A stretch of DNA of 64,000 nucleotides. Source: Diplosphaera chodatii. Lineage: Eukaryota; Chlorophyta; Trebouxiophyceae; Prasiolales; Stichococcaceae. Position numbers and translations under genes: made by a program. The stretch is taken from NCBI GenBank assembly GCA_032358165.1, contig JAALGY010000015.1, forward strand, positions 2,728,001 through 2,792,000, given 5' to 3'. The notes beneath the pieces were generated by a model, which was not told the origin of the DNA, did no database searches, and worked only from the letters and a program-made list of their open reading frames with translations. Within the stretch, counting starts at the first letter, position 1. The number at the start of each line of letters is the position of its first letter. Positions 46,738 through 59,900 of the stretch are shown piece after piece.

Positions 46738-49700
46738 TCAGCCGTTGATGTCAGCGTCGATGCCCTGGCCGGGACCCGCGCCCGCGTTGTCGCGCGCCGC
46801 CTCGGCTGCTGCCATTTGCTGCGCCGCCGCAAAGGCCGCCGCATCCTCCGGGTTCATATTCCAGCCTGCTGACGGGCACGTACAGGTCGTTGTGACCCAT
46901 GCGGTACCGGTGACGGCAGTCGTTGACAGGGGCCTGTCAGGGCACAGCACCAAGGGTGCCCTGCATATCGCTAGTCCAGCAACCGAACCCACCCAGGACG
47001 ACAACCCCTTGACGCCGAGGTAGAGCAGCCCACCTGGCAGCAGCGAGGTGAAGAAGCCGACCAGCAGGGCCTGCAGCTCGCGCAGCACGCCGCCTCGGCG
47101 CCCCCCTGCAGCGGCCGCTGGTCCCCCCGGAGCGGCCGCGCCGCCCCCAGGCGCGATGTGCCCGCCGTCCGCCGCCCCGCCCCCGCCATTTGCGTTTCCG
47201 CCCCCTGGCTGCACCCCGCCGGCAGCAGCCGCTGCATTCCCGGCGCCTGGGAGGTTCCCGGCGCCAGCATTGGGGTTTGCCCCGCCGGCAGCGGCGGCGG
47301 CAGCAGGGTTGGGCCCGGCGTTCGCTCCTGGGGGGCCTGGCGCGATGCCGGCGATGCGCTGCAGCCAGGCGCGCAGGGGGGAGAAGGCCGACAGGTACAG
47401 CAGCGCGCCGCCGACCACCAGCAGCAGGAAGCGCCCCGGCGGGCAGTGCTGCATCCGGCACAGTCTCAGCTGAGATCTTCGTCAAGTCACAACAATTGAG
47501 TCTGTGGTGACAGTACATGCAATCCTCAATCCACATCATGATCCGCAACTGTCTGCCTGCTCGGCTGATACAGTGGCCCCTGAACTGCGCTGCTTGAGCA
47601 CAGAGACAAGTCTGACACAAGCATCGAAACCTCAGACTGCCGCACCTGGTACAGCAGCAGCAGCAGGACGGCGACCTGCAGGATGACACGCAGGTTGAGG
47701 TTGATCTGCACGCGGCGGACAGCGGGGCGGGGCGGGGGCCGGGGTGCAGCGCCATTTGCGCCGGGTGGCCCCACCAGCACCTGCGCACGCCAGAGGGAAC
47801 ATCGGCACAGCTGTTGGGCGCAACACTTGCCGGTGCCCATTCGTGTCAGTGCTGTGGGCCTGGCGGTCGCAGCTAGGACTGGGGAGTGCGCTGCGTTGCT
47901 GGCCAAACCTGGCTGGCCTCCCTGCTCAGAGCACATGGAAACAGACAGCCAGCAGGGGACGTACGTAGTTGCCGTTGGCGTCGCGGCGCAGGAAGGGCTC
48001 TCCTCCGCCGTTCCGGCGTCGCCGCAGGCCTGCACAGCATGCAGCGTCTTGGTGCGTTTTGGGCATTTGCCAGGTTTGTACAGCACCTTCAGTCACAGGC
48101 TGTGAGACAACTGATACCAGCGGACATGTGCACTGCAGCCGCCCGTTGATGCGAATCCACCACCTTGCCCACCTTCTGCTGCTGCGGGGTGGAGGGGGGG
48201 TCTGGGGCCGCCCGCGCCCGGTGGCATGGGGCCCCCGAACCCGGGCGGCAGCTGGAAGCCCTGGAAGCCGCCGAAGGGCGGCGGCTGCGGCGGCGGGCCG
48301 AAGGGGAATGCGGCGCCCGGCGCCTGCATCCCGGGGAACACGAACTGCGGGGCGCCGAACCCCGCCGCCTGCCCCTGCCACTGCTGCTGCCACTGCTGCT
48401 GCTGCTGACCCTGCTGCTGCTGCTGCTGCTGCTCGCCTGGCTGAGCACCCGCAGCATGATTTTGCTGCCCACCGAAGACGAAGGGGGACTCGGCAGCAGG
48501 GCCTGCCGCGCCGCCTGCCTGCTGCTGCTGCGGCTGCTGCGGGTGTGGCTGCTGCGGCGGAGGTACGCCCGGTGGCAGGAAGCCCATCTGCGGGAAGCCC
48601 GGCATCATGCCAAAGGGCGACATCTGCACAGCAGAAAATGAAGGATTTGATTTGTGTGCGTTCACATGCAGCTGGGTCGGCTGGAGAAAATTGCATCAAC
48701 AGTGTGATCCTTGATGCTGGTTACGATGTTTTCACACCAGACAGGCGACTCTTCGACTGGACAGCGTTGACGGCCAGGTGCAACGCCAGCGCTGTGGATG
48801 TTGTCTGCCTGCCAGGGGTGGTCAGTGGAAACAAGCTGGGAGTGCCTCACCATGCCAACAGGCACGAGAGCCACGATGGGGTAGCCCACGGGCTGCTGCA
48901 CGCCGAGCATCATGGCCGCCGGGTCGGCGCCCGCTGCAGGGTGCGGCGGCGGCGGCGGGGTCGAAGGCGCATTTGTTCCTCCCCCTGCCCCCGCTGCGGC
49001 GCCGCTTCCGCTGCTGCTGCCGCCGCCGCCACCGCCGCCGGTGGAGGATTCCGTTGGCTGGGTGTCGTTGAGCGACGCCATGGCTGCGCTGTAGGCGGCT
49101 GCGAGCGCGGGGTTGTATTGCATGTAGGGCGCGTCCTGCGGCTGGCTGCCGGGAGCGCTGGCCGCCGGCATGCCCTGCGGCATGGCCCAGGGTGGGGCGC
49201 CCCATGTGGCGGCAGCGTTCTGGTACTGCATCCAGGCGCTGGTGGCGTCCGGCTGCCACGGCCGGCTGGCGGCCGCGTCGGCGCTGCCGCTGGCACCGCC
49301 GCTGGTGCCGCCGCCGGCATCGCGCTGCGCTGCCGCCCGCTGCTGCGTGCTGCTGGAAGGCGCTGCCGCCCCTGCTGCCGGCTGCGGAGATGGGCTGCTC
49401 CGCGGTGCGTCACGGTGTGCTGGTGCAGGGCTGCTGGCGGGCTGCGGCGCCGCTGTGCGCGGCGGGGACTTCACCACCATGTGCACAGAGATGGGTTCCC
49501 GCACATCCTGTGCAGCGCCACACACAGACGTTCTCAACGACAGTCCGCACCCCTGGCAGTTGGTGCATGCACACAGGAGCCACCTGTGTATATCGGTCTG
49601 GGTGCACGAGCAGACTGTACGCGTGCATCAGCATGTAGCATCGGCTCGTGCTGTGTTGCCGCCCACGCAACCTGCCGGATCTGCTTACCGGCCCGATGAT

Positions 49701-50035
49701 GGAGGAGAGCTGCGCTGTCTCCACCTTGAGGACCTTGCCACCGAAGATGAGCTGCGCAGGCACTTCCGCGCATCTCATTGCACGCGCTTCGGGTGCGTGC
49801 GATGATGATGCGCATGCAAGCACACTGCACGGCATACTGGCTGCGGGCACATGCTTCTGCGGCAAAAGCACAGACGTACCGTCTGCTCGGACGGCGCCGG
49901 GTTGCCGGGATAGTCTGCCTGAATGATGGACTTCAGCTCTGCAACAGTGCCGCCCAGCTGCGCCTTGATAAACACGTCTGGTCTGCTGCCAGAACCATTC
50001 TTGATCACAAACTGTGCGTCTCCTGAAGCTGACAT
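46738..50035 (-). CDS. HERPUD-like ER membrane protein with ubiquitin-like domain
   Basis: Homologue of HERPUD1/Herp, an ER scaffold for HRD1-type ER-associated degradation. Exons in transcript order: 50035-49880, 49751-49689, 49507-48851, 48623-48164, 48029-47965, 47780-47646, 47448-46989, 46865-46738; in frame, 707 aa. The N-terminal ubiquitin-like domain reads VFIKAQLGGTVAELKSIIQA, PGNPAPSEQTLIFGGKVLK and VHMVVKSPP. A very long Pro/Gly/Gln/Ala-rich middle includes PYMQYNPALAAAYSAAM and MSPFGMMPGFPQMGFLPPG. Three hydrophobic segments follow: VRRVQINLNLRVILQVAVLL, RFLLLVVGGALLYLSAF and LLVGFFTSLLPGGLLYLGVK, separated by a Gly/Ala/Asn-rich loop. It ends in an acidic cytosolic tail. The donor at 48164 could also be at 48173 (both in frame). 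Length is nearly twice that of animal HERPUD1 because of low-complexity inserts. Confidence 0.85.
48411..48431 (-). repeat. (CAG)7 tract in the HERPUD-like gene
   Basis: Seven uninterrupted CAG codons in a Gln-rich segment (about 48370-48435) of the fourth exon. Confidence 0.9.
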
Positions 50036-50467
50036 TGCGATGTTATGCTGTCAACGCGAGACTGTCACAGCATATCTGCCATCTGCTGCGGCTCCAAAAT
50101 TCGCTGTGCAGGCAGGCGTGGTCAGCGATGCTCTGGCCCCTCTCGTTGCGAGGTAAACCCGGGTCGCAATGGCGAAAGTTTCACGGCCTTCCTATACCCA
50201 TCTTGGCAGCAGCACCATGTCAGTTCCCACAGAACGCCTTTGGACGCAGGCTGTTCACTGGGCTGCACGGCAGGTGCCTGCCAAGGCGCACCAATGAGCG
50301 GCAATGTACTGGGGAGCGAATACTGAGACTGTCACGCGAGGCGCTGCCAGCGCTACGTCAGAGGCATCAGGCTCCAGCGCTCCAGTGCGCGCTGAACTGA
50401 TACAGACCAATCAAACACCAACGAGACTCTGATAGTATTCTTGAGTGCATATCAGTTAGTCGCAATC
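50036..50467. promoter_or_regulatory. Divergent region HERPUD-like / LEA-like
   Basis: 432 bp between outward-facing starts; nothing else recognised. Confidence 0.4.
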
Positions 50468-51540
50468 ATGAGGTACGCTCTGCTGCAGTCGCTCCCGCGG
50501 TCTTTCGTGACGCAGCTGACGGGTCTGGTGCATGAGCCAGCGTGCGCAGCGTCTGCTGTGGGCACCAGGCACGCCATGCAACAGGCACGTTCTGTGGCGG
50601 ACGCGCAGCCCGAGCACCGTCCTGCCACAGACGACGATGCTACCAGCGAGGTGTGAAGCTTGATGGCAGTTGTCGCTAGGCTGCGGGTGCAGCTGGTGAA
50701 CTTTGATCATTGCGGCGCTGCAATTTTGTCAGTGCTTGCCATGGCCATCAGACATGTTCTGGGAGGGAACGGCGTGGTGCGCTCGTCTGAGGCTGGCTCT
50801 GATGCTGCAGCCGGAGGGGTCTTCAGACACCAGCGCAGCGGGCAAGGCGCAGGGGTTGGGGAAGTGGGCAAGCCAGGGTGTACAGAGCATGGCGCAGTCC
50901 GCGAAGAACATGGTGACGGGCACCAACGAGGCGGAGGAGACGCACAGCCCTGCGGGCGCCATGCAGCAGAGGTGCGCTGGCGGCAATGACATTGCATCGG
51001 CAGGTCCAAAGGAATTCCCATACGCACCTGTATGTGGTGCAGCTACTGTTCTCTTACTCACGTAGCAGATGGCCACACACGTTGGTACGTATCGTTAACC
51101 TCTTTCAGCAGCGGCAGCAGAGGGGAAAGGAGGCTGCTTCTCGGGCCAGCTGTCCAGTCACACTCTGAACGTGCTTGATGGCCTTGCAGGCGGACCGCGG
51201 GGCAGGACGATGACACGCACGAGCGCATCAGCTCCGTGCGCGACGCGGTGCACGAAAAGTGGCAGGACGAGCGGCCCATCTCTGAGCGGTGCGCACCGAA
51301 AGTCAACGAGTGTCTGAAGGCGTGTGGACAGATGACATGCCTTGCTCCTGAACCCGTGTTTGGCGACGCACACAACGTTAAGCATAAAAAGGCGTTACTG
51401 TCTCGTCACTTGGACGTGTTTCTGTATCGCGCAGGTTCCCGGCCATGGGGAAGGCGGCGGGCAAGCAGCACCGCACAGGCGGCACAGATGAGCACAACAA
51501 GGAGGGCACCCGTGACGAGAGCCAGGTGTACAACAAGTAG
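50468..51540 (+). CDS. Hydrophilic LEA-like protein with predicted organelle presequence
   Basis: Exons 50468-50650, 50811-50971, 51190-51288, 51435-51540; phases agree, 182 aa. The first ~25 residues (MRYALLQSLPRSFVTQLTGL) are hydrophobic/basic and free of acids, suggesting mitochondrial import. The remainder is highly polar and low in aromatic residues. KWASQGVQSMAQSAKNMVTG resembles the amphipathic 11-mer-like helices of group 3 LEA/stress proteins, followed by DDDTHERISSVRDAVHEKW and the very polar end GGTDEHNKEGTRDESQVYNK. I do not recognise a defined family; LEA-like is based on composition. A stress-protection role would be inference. Confidence 0.7.
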
Positions 51541-52152
51541 AGCAGGCATGCGGGCAATGCGTTTACCTTGAGCCGTGGTGCAGGCTTGATACAATAGTGT
51601 GCCATGTCATAGTGCGCCAGTGAACATGCCCTCCGTGCCTGCTAGTGCTGCTGGGCACGGGAGGCACGTTAGTATGGTGACAGCAAGTATCCCATTCAGG
51701 CTGCAACACAGGAACGTAACACAGGAACCGAATCGGATTGTCAGGCATAGATATATGGGCTGAAGCAGGAGGATAGGAGTAGTCGCTGTTGTCATCTTCT
51801 CGTTGCAACCGTGTGATTGTCGTGCGCTAAGGCTCTTTTCATGATGTGCTTGCAACCACACGTACACACGAATAATTAGATTTAAAGCAGCAGTGCTGGT
51901 GACTCAAATGCCCAAGCTAGCATATGTACTGAAAAGCGACTCGTTGGACACGTCGTTTCAAACCCTATCAAATTCTGAAAAGTGGGTCCGTGCCCTGACA
52001 CACTTGCTGGAGAGGAAATCACCAATGGAGGCATGTTGTCTGCCAGCCGGCGCTGCAATATATCTCATGCCTATGAGGTGGAGCATCACCCCAGTCCACA
52101 GCACTGCGCTAGTGCACCTGTAAGCAAGCTCGTCCGTGCTCGTGCAGAAAAC
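51541..52152. other. Convergent intergenic region LEA-like / golgin
   Basis: 612 bp between facing stop codons, AT-rich near 51870-51890; 3' UTRs only as far as can be seen. Confidence 0.4.
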
Positions 52153-55100
52153 CTACTCTTCTGTGCCAGTTCCGCCGCCGCCTAGCCAGCTGGCCCAGCC
52201 GCCTAACAGCCCCTCCGAACCCTCCAGCCCAACACCTACGGAACAAAGACGGGTGATGCTCGTACCCACGCAGCAGAACATAGCAATGCTGCGCCCTGCG
52301 CTGCACAGGCACAGGACAGGGTGCAACTGCGAGCCACAGGCAGATGACAGCTGACAGTCTGCATTGCATGCGACTGATGCGATGGCTGACGCAGCATGGC
52401 ATGCGCTTCACAGCACAGTGTGGCAGACTGCGCCCTGGGGCCCTACCAGCAGCGGCCTCCCACTTGGCGGCGGACTCTTGGCAGCGCGCCACGTCCCCCG
52501 GGCTGAAGCGCAGCATCGTGGAGAACACCGGCAGCAGCGCCCGCATCTCCCCTGCGATGAGCACACACAAATCCATCATCGAAAAGTGAAGTTGCCCCCT
52601 CAGACCTGCACTCGCATCACACCACCAGTACCACCAGTGTAACCATGTTCGTGCAGGTATTGGCTCAGATTGCACAGTGGCTGACGTCTGCACCGCTACA
52701 CAGCATCGACCCAACACCATTGCGTGCAGCTGTCGGTCAGCATTGTCGAGTCAGGAGCCCAGCAGTGCAGAGGCTGCCTTGCTCTATGTAGCACTCGGGA
52801 TGACGAGTGTTCTGTAAACCCTTTTCAAGCACACGAAGTCAAGTGAGTCCAGTGCCGGTGCAGGGGCGGTCGCGCACCCTTCTGGTACAGCTGCAGCAGC
52901 GTGTTTTTGAGGTACTCCATGTCTACTTCCTTGGCCGGCAGCTGCTGCCGGGCCTCAGCTCGCTCGTGCTCCCGCAGCGCCTCCTGCCCAGGGTGTAGGT
53001 AGGACGTCGGGATCGAGAAAGTCAGGTTTGAGGATGGCATGGAGTCATGGTGGTACACCCCCTTTGGTAGTGCACCCTGCTGACGACCTGCCAGCAGACA
53101 GTCCGACACAGCAGCCGAGACCATGCATGTCGCCAGCCAGGCTGGGTTGCTCGTGCCACACCCCACGGTGCCTGTTACCCCCCGATCCTGGTGACTCATC
53201 CGTATGACTACTACCTACGGTTCAAGGCCTAGACCCTGGGCCCGCCGCACCTTGAGCGCGGCGCCCTGCTCCACGTGCAATGCCAGGTCCCGGTGCACCT
53301 CCCGCAGCTCCCCCTCCAGCTCCTCCACCCGCCTATCGGGATAGGAAAATGCGAAAGGGGGGTTCAGGGATTGGTCATGCTGCTGGCGTCGTCATGCTGA
53401 AGCCGACGCTCATGGGCACACTTGCATGGGCATCTGTGTGGTGTAGACTGTGCGTCTGGACGACTCACGCCGACACCACATCTACAGCCGTACCGCCGGG
53501 TGCTGTGTAGCAGCTCCTCCCTGATGCCTGCCGGGGCATCAGGGAGGACGGATGCTCATGCAGTCCAGCAGCCAAGGGCCACAACAGCAGCAGGGCCATG
53601 TGATGCCATTGCTGGGTAATGTGATCATGAAAGCAGGAGACTCAAGGGATCGCTCACGTGTTGGCGCGGCGCAGCGCCCGGGCCTCCGCCGCACGCTCGT
53701 TGGCCGCCTCCAGCGCACGCGTCTCGGGCAGCATGCTGCCGCCGCCGCCGTCGATCAGGTCGTCCAGCCCGCCAAACAGCCTGCTGCTTCCTGCCGCCGG
53801 CTGCCCGCTCGGCTGCCGGCTGCCCAGCCCGCTGCCGCCATACTCGGATGCTCCAGCATCACTGGAGCCTGCCACGTCCCTGAAGGGGTGTACACCCTGG
53901 CTGTTCGCAGACGGTTCTGCGGGGACGTCACCCAGCCCGTGGCTGAGGGCGCGCGGCGGGAGGTCACGGCGGGTTGGGGTGGCGGCGCCCCGCGGCGACG
54001 CTGGAGCCGCCGCCTCTGCTTCCGCCTGCCGGCATGTATGGGAGGACAGTCGTCAGGTTTTGGGGGCGACAGTAGGTGCACGCCGATCATGTTGCAGGTC
54101 ATTTGCGGCTTTGCTACATCTGGTCACCGAGCATGTGCACAGCGTATGGACGACATAAAGCATTTCAGTCAACATCAAGTACAACCAGGCGAAGGATAGT
54201 GTTAGCTCACCAGGCGGGCCGTCAGGCTGCTGATGTCGCGGCGCAGGTCGGCCACCACGCCCAGCAGGCGCGTGACCTCCGCTTCACGGGCCTCCGCCAG
54301 CGCCGCCACCGACTCGCGAGCTGCGACTGCCTGCGGCATGTGGGGCTCCAGCTCACATATGACGCATGTCCCGCAGTCTCACCCAATGGTTCTCGCTGAC
54401 ACTGCGCATGTACAGTTTCCACGGCAGTTTCCACGATTGCAGCATACATGTCGCACCTCCCAGCCGTCGCTGATCGCTCAAGACCTTTGGACCAGACATC
54501 AGGAGGGCGAGTCGACCCCCGCACCTCTGCCAGGGCCGCCGCTGCTTCCTCGTCCTTGGCTGCGCCGAAGTCAGGCACAGCAGCAGCCTCTGCAGCCGCC
54601 TGGGTTGCCACATCCGCAGCGCTCCGCGCCTCGGCGGCGCTGGCGTCCGCTGCCGCCAGCCGCTGCCGCAGCTGCTGCGCCTCAGCCTGCGCTGCCGCCA
54701 AGCTGCATGCCACGGCACACAAACAACGTCAATGCAACCAACTGAACTTGCAGCATGGAAGTGGCTTGTGCATGCAACCCAGCGTGAGGCATCGGAGAGA
54801 AGTCAGGAGTGTTCATGTCACATAGCTTGCAAAACGGCATAGTTCTTCAAAGTATGGCAGGCAAGGAATGGGAGGATGCACCCGTCCTCTGCATGCTGCG
54901 CGCGCTCCCTGGCAGCTGCCTCCGCTGCTTGGTGCTGCCGCGCCGCAGCCTCGAGTCTCTGCACCACGACATAGCAGGCACTGTTCAGCAGGAGATCGGC
55001 ACCTGCATGCCGTGTGAGTGCATCCTCCTGAAAGTTTCCGGCGGCAGAGAGTGGCATCACGTTCTACCCACAGCACGCTGAGCAGCATGGGCATGAGAAT

Positions 55101-56900
55101 TGGTGTGCATGCCAACCCACTCTCTGCCGCCACTGATGTGCCCATCCAACTAGCAGCACAGCTGATGTGCGCCAGCACAGCTGATGTCGGAAGTCACAGG
55201 TGCAGGCTGACTGGCGCCATAGCTAATGTGAGTGCTGCTTGGGCAAGTTTGTGCCTCGGCTGGAGTGCTGACCGGTGTCACCTCGGGTGCGAACACAGGG
55301 TTGAAGGGTGTGAGCTGCGCACCTGCAGCTCGCGGTCATGGGCCTCATTCGCCTCGGCCAGCTGCGCCTCGTACGCCTCAGCGCCTTCCTGAAGCGCCTT
55401 GTCGGCAAGGCAGACAACCGTTCAGAGGCAGTTTGACACATAACACTGCCAAAACTTTAAAAACGAGGGCCAATGCTGATCTGTGACACCCTTACCGACT
55501 ACATCGCCCACAGAAATTCCCCCCACCTGGTCATGCTCTTGGCGTGCTGCCTCAGCCGCAGCCTCTGCGGCGGCCAGCTGCTCCGCGTGGCCGGGCGCAG
55601 CAACGGCCGCCTCCCTCGCAGCGCGCAGCTCGGCCTCCTTGCCCTTGAGCAGCACATGCGCCCGCGCCTGCAGCAGTGTGGGTTCAGTATTGTGTCAGCC
55701 TTGACTGCTGATGGCGGTACCCACAGCAACTGCTCTTGGAAACTATGAAATTTCCTGGACGCACTGATCCAACAGCGCGCAGTTGCCATCAGAATATTGC
55801 TGAGCTTGCTATGTAAAGCATTGCAATAAATCATTAGCCCGTATTGCAATCGGCGAACCATGTCCACGGCATGGCAAGCAGCAAGCAGATGCTGAGCTAG
55901 CAAAGCAGAGTAGAGCACTGGGCAGCGTGCCTTGTAGTCCCGCAGCTCGCCGGCAGACTTGGCCGCCTCGGCCGCCGCCTCGGCAGCTCGCTGCTCGGCA
56001 GCGGCCGCCGCCTCTCGGGCCGCCTCCAGCTCGGCGACTGACTTCTCAGCGGCCTCGGCCGCCCCTGCCTCTGCGCGCTGCCGCTCCTTGGCAGCCCTGC
56101 AGCAATGTAGACCGTCAGCTTCGCTGCCATATGACGGCTCAGAGCCCGAAACACCTTACAGCACCCCTGCTGCAAAGCTGCTTGCATGATGCCCTGACAG
56201 TGTGTCCTCTGCTCCGCTTCACAACTTGGCCAGGTGGCTGGTTGGGCAGTTTGGGCAAGGTGGTTGATTGAGCAGTTTCAGGGCAGATACAGCACTTGTC
56301 CAATTAGATGTTAAATCGGCGAGCAAGTTACATGTCAGACCCAGTACCTGTCCAGCTTGCGCTTCATCTCCCCCATGGCCTTCTTGACCCGCTCCCGCTC
56401 GGCCTCCTGCTCCTTGCGGGCCCGGGCCAGCGCCGCCTTTGCCGCTTCCGCTGCCTTTTCTGCCTCTGCCGCCCTGGCCGCCAGCTCTGCTTGTGCCGGC
56501 TCGGCAGCAGCTGCCGCCTCTGAGGCCGCCGCCTGCGCTGCTGCCAGCGCGGATTCTGCTTCTGCCCGGGCTGCTTTGGCGGATGCCAGCTGGGATGCCT
56601 TCTGCTCCAGGGCCAGCTGGAGTGAAGCAAGCCGCTGCTCCTGTACACACATGCCCTGACCAGTTTACACACATGACACAAATGTAAGCTGGCAAAGTAC
56701 AGCGCTACCAGCCACATACCCCAAGTGATCACAGCCTGTCAGTGCTTTGCTGAGCATGTTAGCCTCGATGCACCCGTAATGTGACCATGGGGCCTGCGTC
56801 ATCACATCGGTTGCAGGTATAGCCAGGAGGATCACCATGTCGCTTGCAGCAGCTTGGCTGCCTGCCTGCAGCGCTGCATCGGTGTCAGCAGGCGAGGGCG

Positions 56901-56938
<38 letters not shown>

Positions 56939-59900
56939 GCGGCCTCAAGCCCCCTGCGTGCCTCAGCGAGCTGCCCTTCCAGCTCCTTCACCTGCAGAAC
57001 CCCGGCACGTTGGTTTGGCACTGCATAACAGGTGGCAGAGGCCCAGCCAGATTGCACTGAATCAAGCAGCATGCTGTCCCACGCACACTCAAGCATGAGG
57101 CATGCATAACCATGATGACATGCCGGCTTCCTCTACATTGCTGACTGGTGCCGTCCATAGGTGTTCCCTGTATGGAATGGCTGATGTTGCCTGCGAGTTC
57201 ACCACTGCACCTTAGCGGCGTGCTCCGCCTGACGCCGCCGCGTCAGGTGCACAAACTTCTTCTTGGCGTCCACCAGCTCCTGTACTGCCTTCTGCTTCGC
57301 TGCCATCGCCTGCAGGTATCGCAAGTAGATGTAACAGCACCCGTGGAACGGAGTGCTCCACATGTCCTGGCTGACTACAGCGTGCCCTGATATTTCTGAC
57401 TGCAGGGTCTTGGGTCTGCCAGTCAGGGCTGTAACGTGGCTCTGTGCCAAAACATGGGCACACTAGACCACCATACTGAACTGACATCGTTTTTGAGCAT
57501 GTTGTACGGAAGACACTCCCTTCCTCACCTGCGCCAGGGCCTTGCCTACATCTGATGAAGCGGCGTCAGCCGCTGTGCTGGCCTCTGAGGCTGGATGACC
57601 ATTGGCGGGTGCTGCGTCGATGGGACCATCCTCCGTGGCCGCCGACGCCATGCTGGCAGCGTCAAAGTCCACACTGCGCTGTGACTGCGGCTGCCGCTGG
57701 GCTGCCTCTGCTGCGGCCTGGGCTGCTGCCAGCTGCTGCTCTGCCGAAGCAAGCTGCTGCCGCGTCTCCTGCAGCTGCTGCTCGGACCCTGTCTGCGCTG
57801 TCTCTGCTGTCTCCAGCTGCTGGCGCAGGACATCAGCCCCTGCCGCTGCCGCCTCCAGCTGTGCCACCTGAGCCCGCAGTGACTCAGCACCTGCTACCTG
57901 CTGCTGTGTGGCAGCCGCTGCCTCTGATTGAGCTGTGTGCGCATGCGCCTCAGCTTCAGCAAGGCGGGCCCGCAGGGATTCCACTTCCGCTGCTGCTTCC
58001 CGCAGCTCGGCCACCTGCGCCCTGAGGCCCTCTGCGGCGGCTGCCTCGGACTGCGCCGCCTGCAGCTGCTGTTGCAGCTGCTCGACTTGCGCCGCCGCAG
58101 ACTGGAGCTCGTTAATCTGGGACTGCAGTGCCTCAGCCTCTGCTGCCTTGCCCTGCACACATCGACAAAACGTTCCCGTGTCTTTGATTATGATCAAGGG
58201 CTGTTGGCCAACAGCAGACGCGTCTACAAAGGTGCGGCGAAAAAGCATGCGAAGTCACGCATGCCAAGTTGACGATGTCTGGGCATCTAGCCACCTGTGC
58301 TGCGAAGAGCTGCTGCTTCAGCTCCTGCGCCTCGGCAGCAGTGGCCTGCAGCTCTGCGGCCGACGCCTGAAGCTCGGCCACCTTGGCCTCGAGCTCTGCG
58401 ACCTGCTGCTCGCGCTCTGCGGGGCTGCTGTCGGGGCTGCCGGCGGCAGCAGCGCCTGCGCTATCTGCGTTCTTGGCGAGGCGAGCTTCGAGCTCCTTGA
58501 CATGTTCTGCGGCCGCCTCTGCCTCCGCCGCTGCATCTGCTGCCTTCATCACCTGCCACATGCACCATGCCACCTGATCTGAGCCGCTGATCACACGCCC
58601 CGTTGAAGCACATGGAGACTTGTGTCAATCATGCAGGTGTGCGTTCCAGGTATTTCTCAACCCATATGTTTCATGTTCATTGACAGCACAGACCCTTACC
58701 TCCTCGCCGAGGGCGCCTGCGTGCGCTTTGCGCTCCGCTGCCAGAATAGCCTGCAGCTTCGAGACCTGCAGTCAAGAGCCCGACGACTTGAGCACCAAAC
58801 ACAAGTGCTGAAGGGCACACTGCCAGTCCACAGCGACCAGGCCTGCTGCCAAGAATGGTTCCGAGCCTCGAGTCCGAGTCGTGGCGCATCCACATTGCCA
58901 GCGCAGAGGTATGACATCTCGTCGCACAAACACCTGCCGGTCGGCCTCGGCCAGCTCGGTCCTCAGCGCCGTGGCCTCCCGCTGCCGCTCCTCCAGCTCC
59001 GCGGCCAGCGCCTCCGCACGGGCGCCCGCCTGCGCTGCCTCCTTGGCCGCTGACAGCTGTGCAAGGGGGGCTTTCAGAAGTTAAGGATTGAGGCCATGCA
59101 CACACCACTGCTGCAGGACAGCGCATGCTTTTGTGCTGACAGCTCGACATGGTGGCATTCGGAGGCGGACATGTGCACAGGCGACGCTGCACGGCGATGT
59201 GCGTGTGCCGCTACACTTTCGTTGCGTGGTCAGTCTCCTGACCACTCCCTGCGTGGCACTGTCAGCTTGGTTCGTGCCTCGAACGGTGTCGGAAATGACC
59301 CCTGCCGTACCTGGGCATCGAGCTCGCCGACGCGCTGGCGCGCTGACGCGAGGGCTGCCTGCGCGTCTGCCAGCTGGGACCGCAGCTCCGCCACCTGCTG
59401 CACCCGCAATCAGATCCATGACAAACAGGTCTCATACTGAGCCGATAACAGCAGCTCTGATCCTCCTGATCATCCTGCCCTTGCAGCCGCTCTTTCTGCC
59501 CAGTGCAGGTGAAGCGAGCCCGGGCAGCAGGCAGCTATGTGTCAATAATCAACCTCAGCCACTGCGTGAAGGTTGGGAGCATGTACCTGCTGCTCATCTT
59601 CCGCCGCTGCATCCTTGGCGGAGCTGTCCGGCACAGCCGCAGCCTCAGCTTGCTGCGCAGCCGCGGCAGCCTGCGCCCGCGCGGCCGCCAGCTCCTCGTC
59701 AGCAGCCGCCACCGCCGCTTCCAGCTGCGCGATGCGCTGCTCCAGGGCCGGCACGCTGTCGGCCCGAGCCTGCAGCGCCTGCGCTGCGCTGCTGACCTTC
59801 TCGACGATGGACTGCGTGGCAACACGCTGTGATCATGCACATACACATGAACCGCTCAGCATGTTGTTGGCTGCGCACATCAGCGGCCGAGCTTCGAGTA

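Noticed and set aside
47969..49699. Longest plus-strand open frame in the window (576 codons)
   Set aside because: Antisense of the Gly/Pro/Gln-rich HERPUD-like exons; its sequence is Arg/Ala low complexity with no motif, while the minus strand has ubiquitin-like and membrane segments with matching splice sites.
53552..54199. Plus-strand open frame in the golgin region
   Set aside because: Antisense of the golgin exon at 53658-54025, spanning intron sequence as well.
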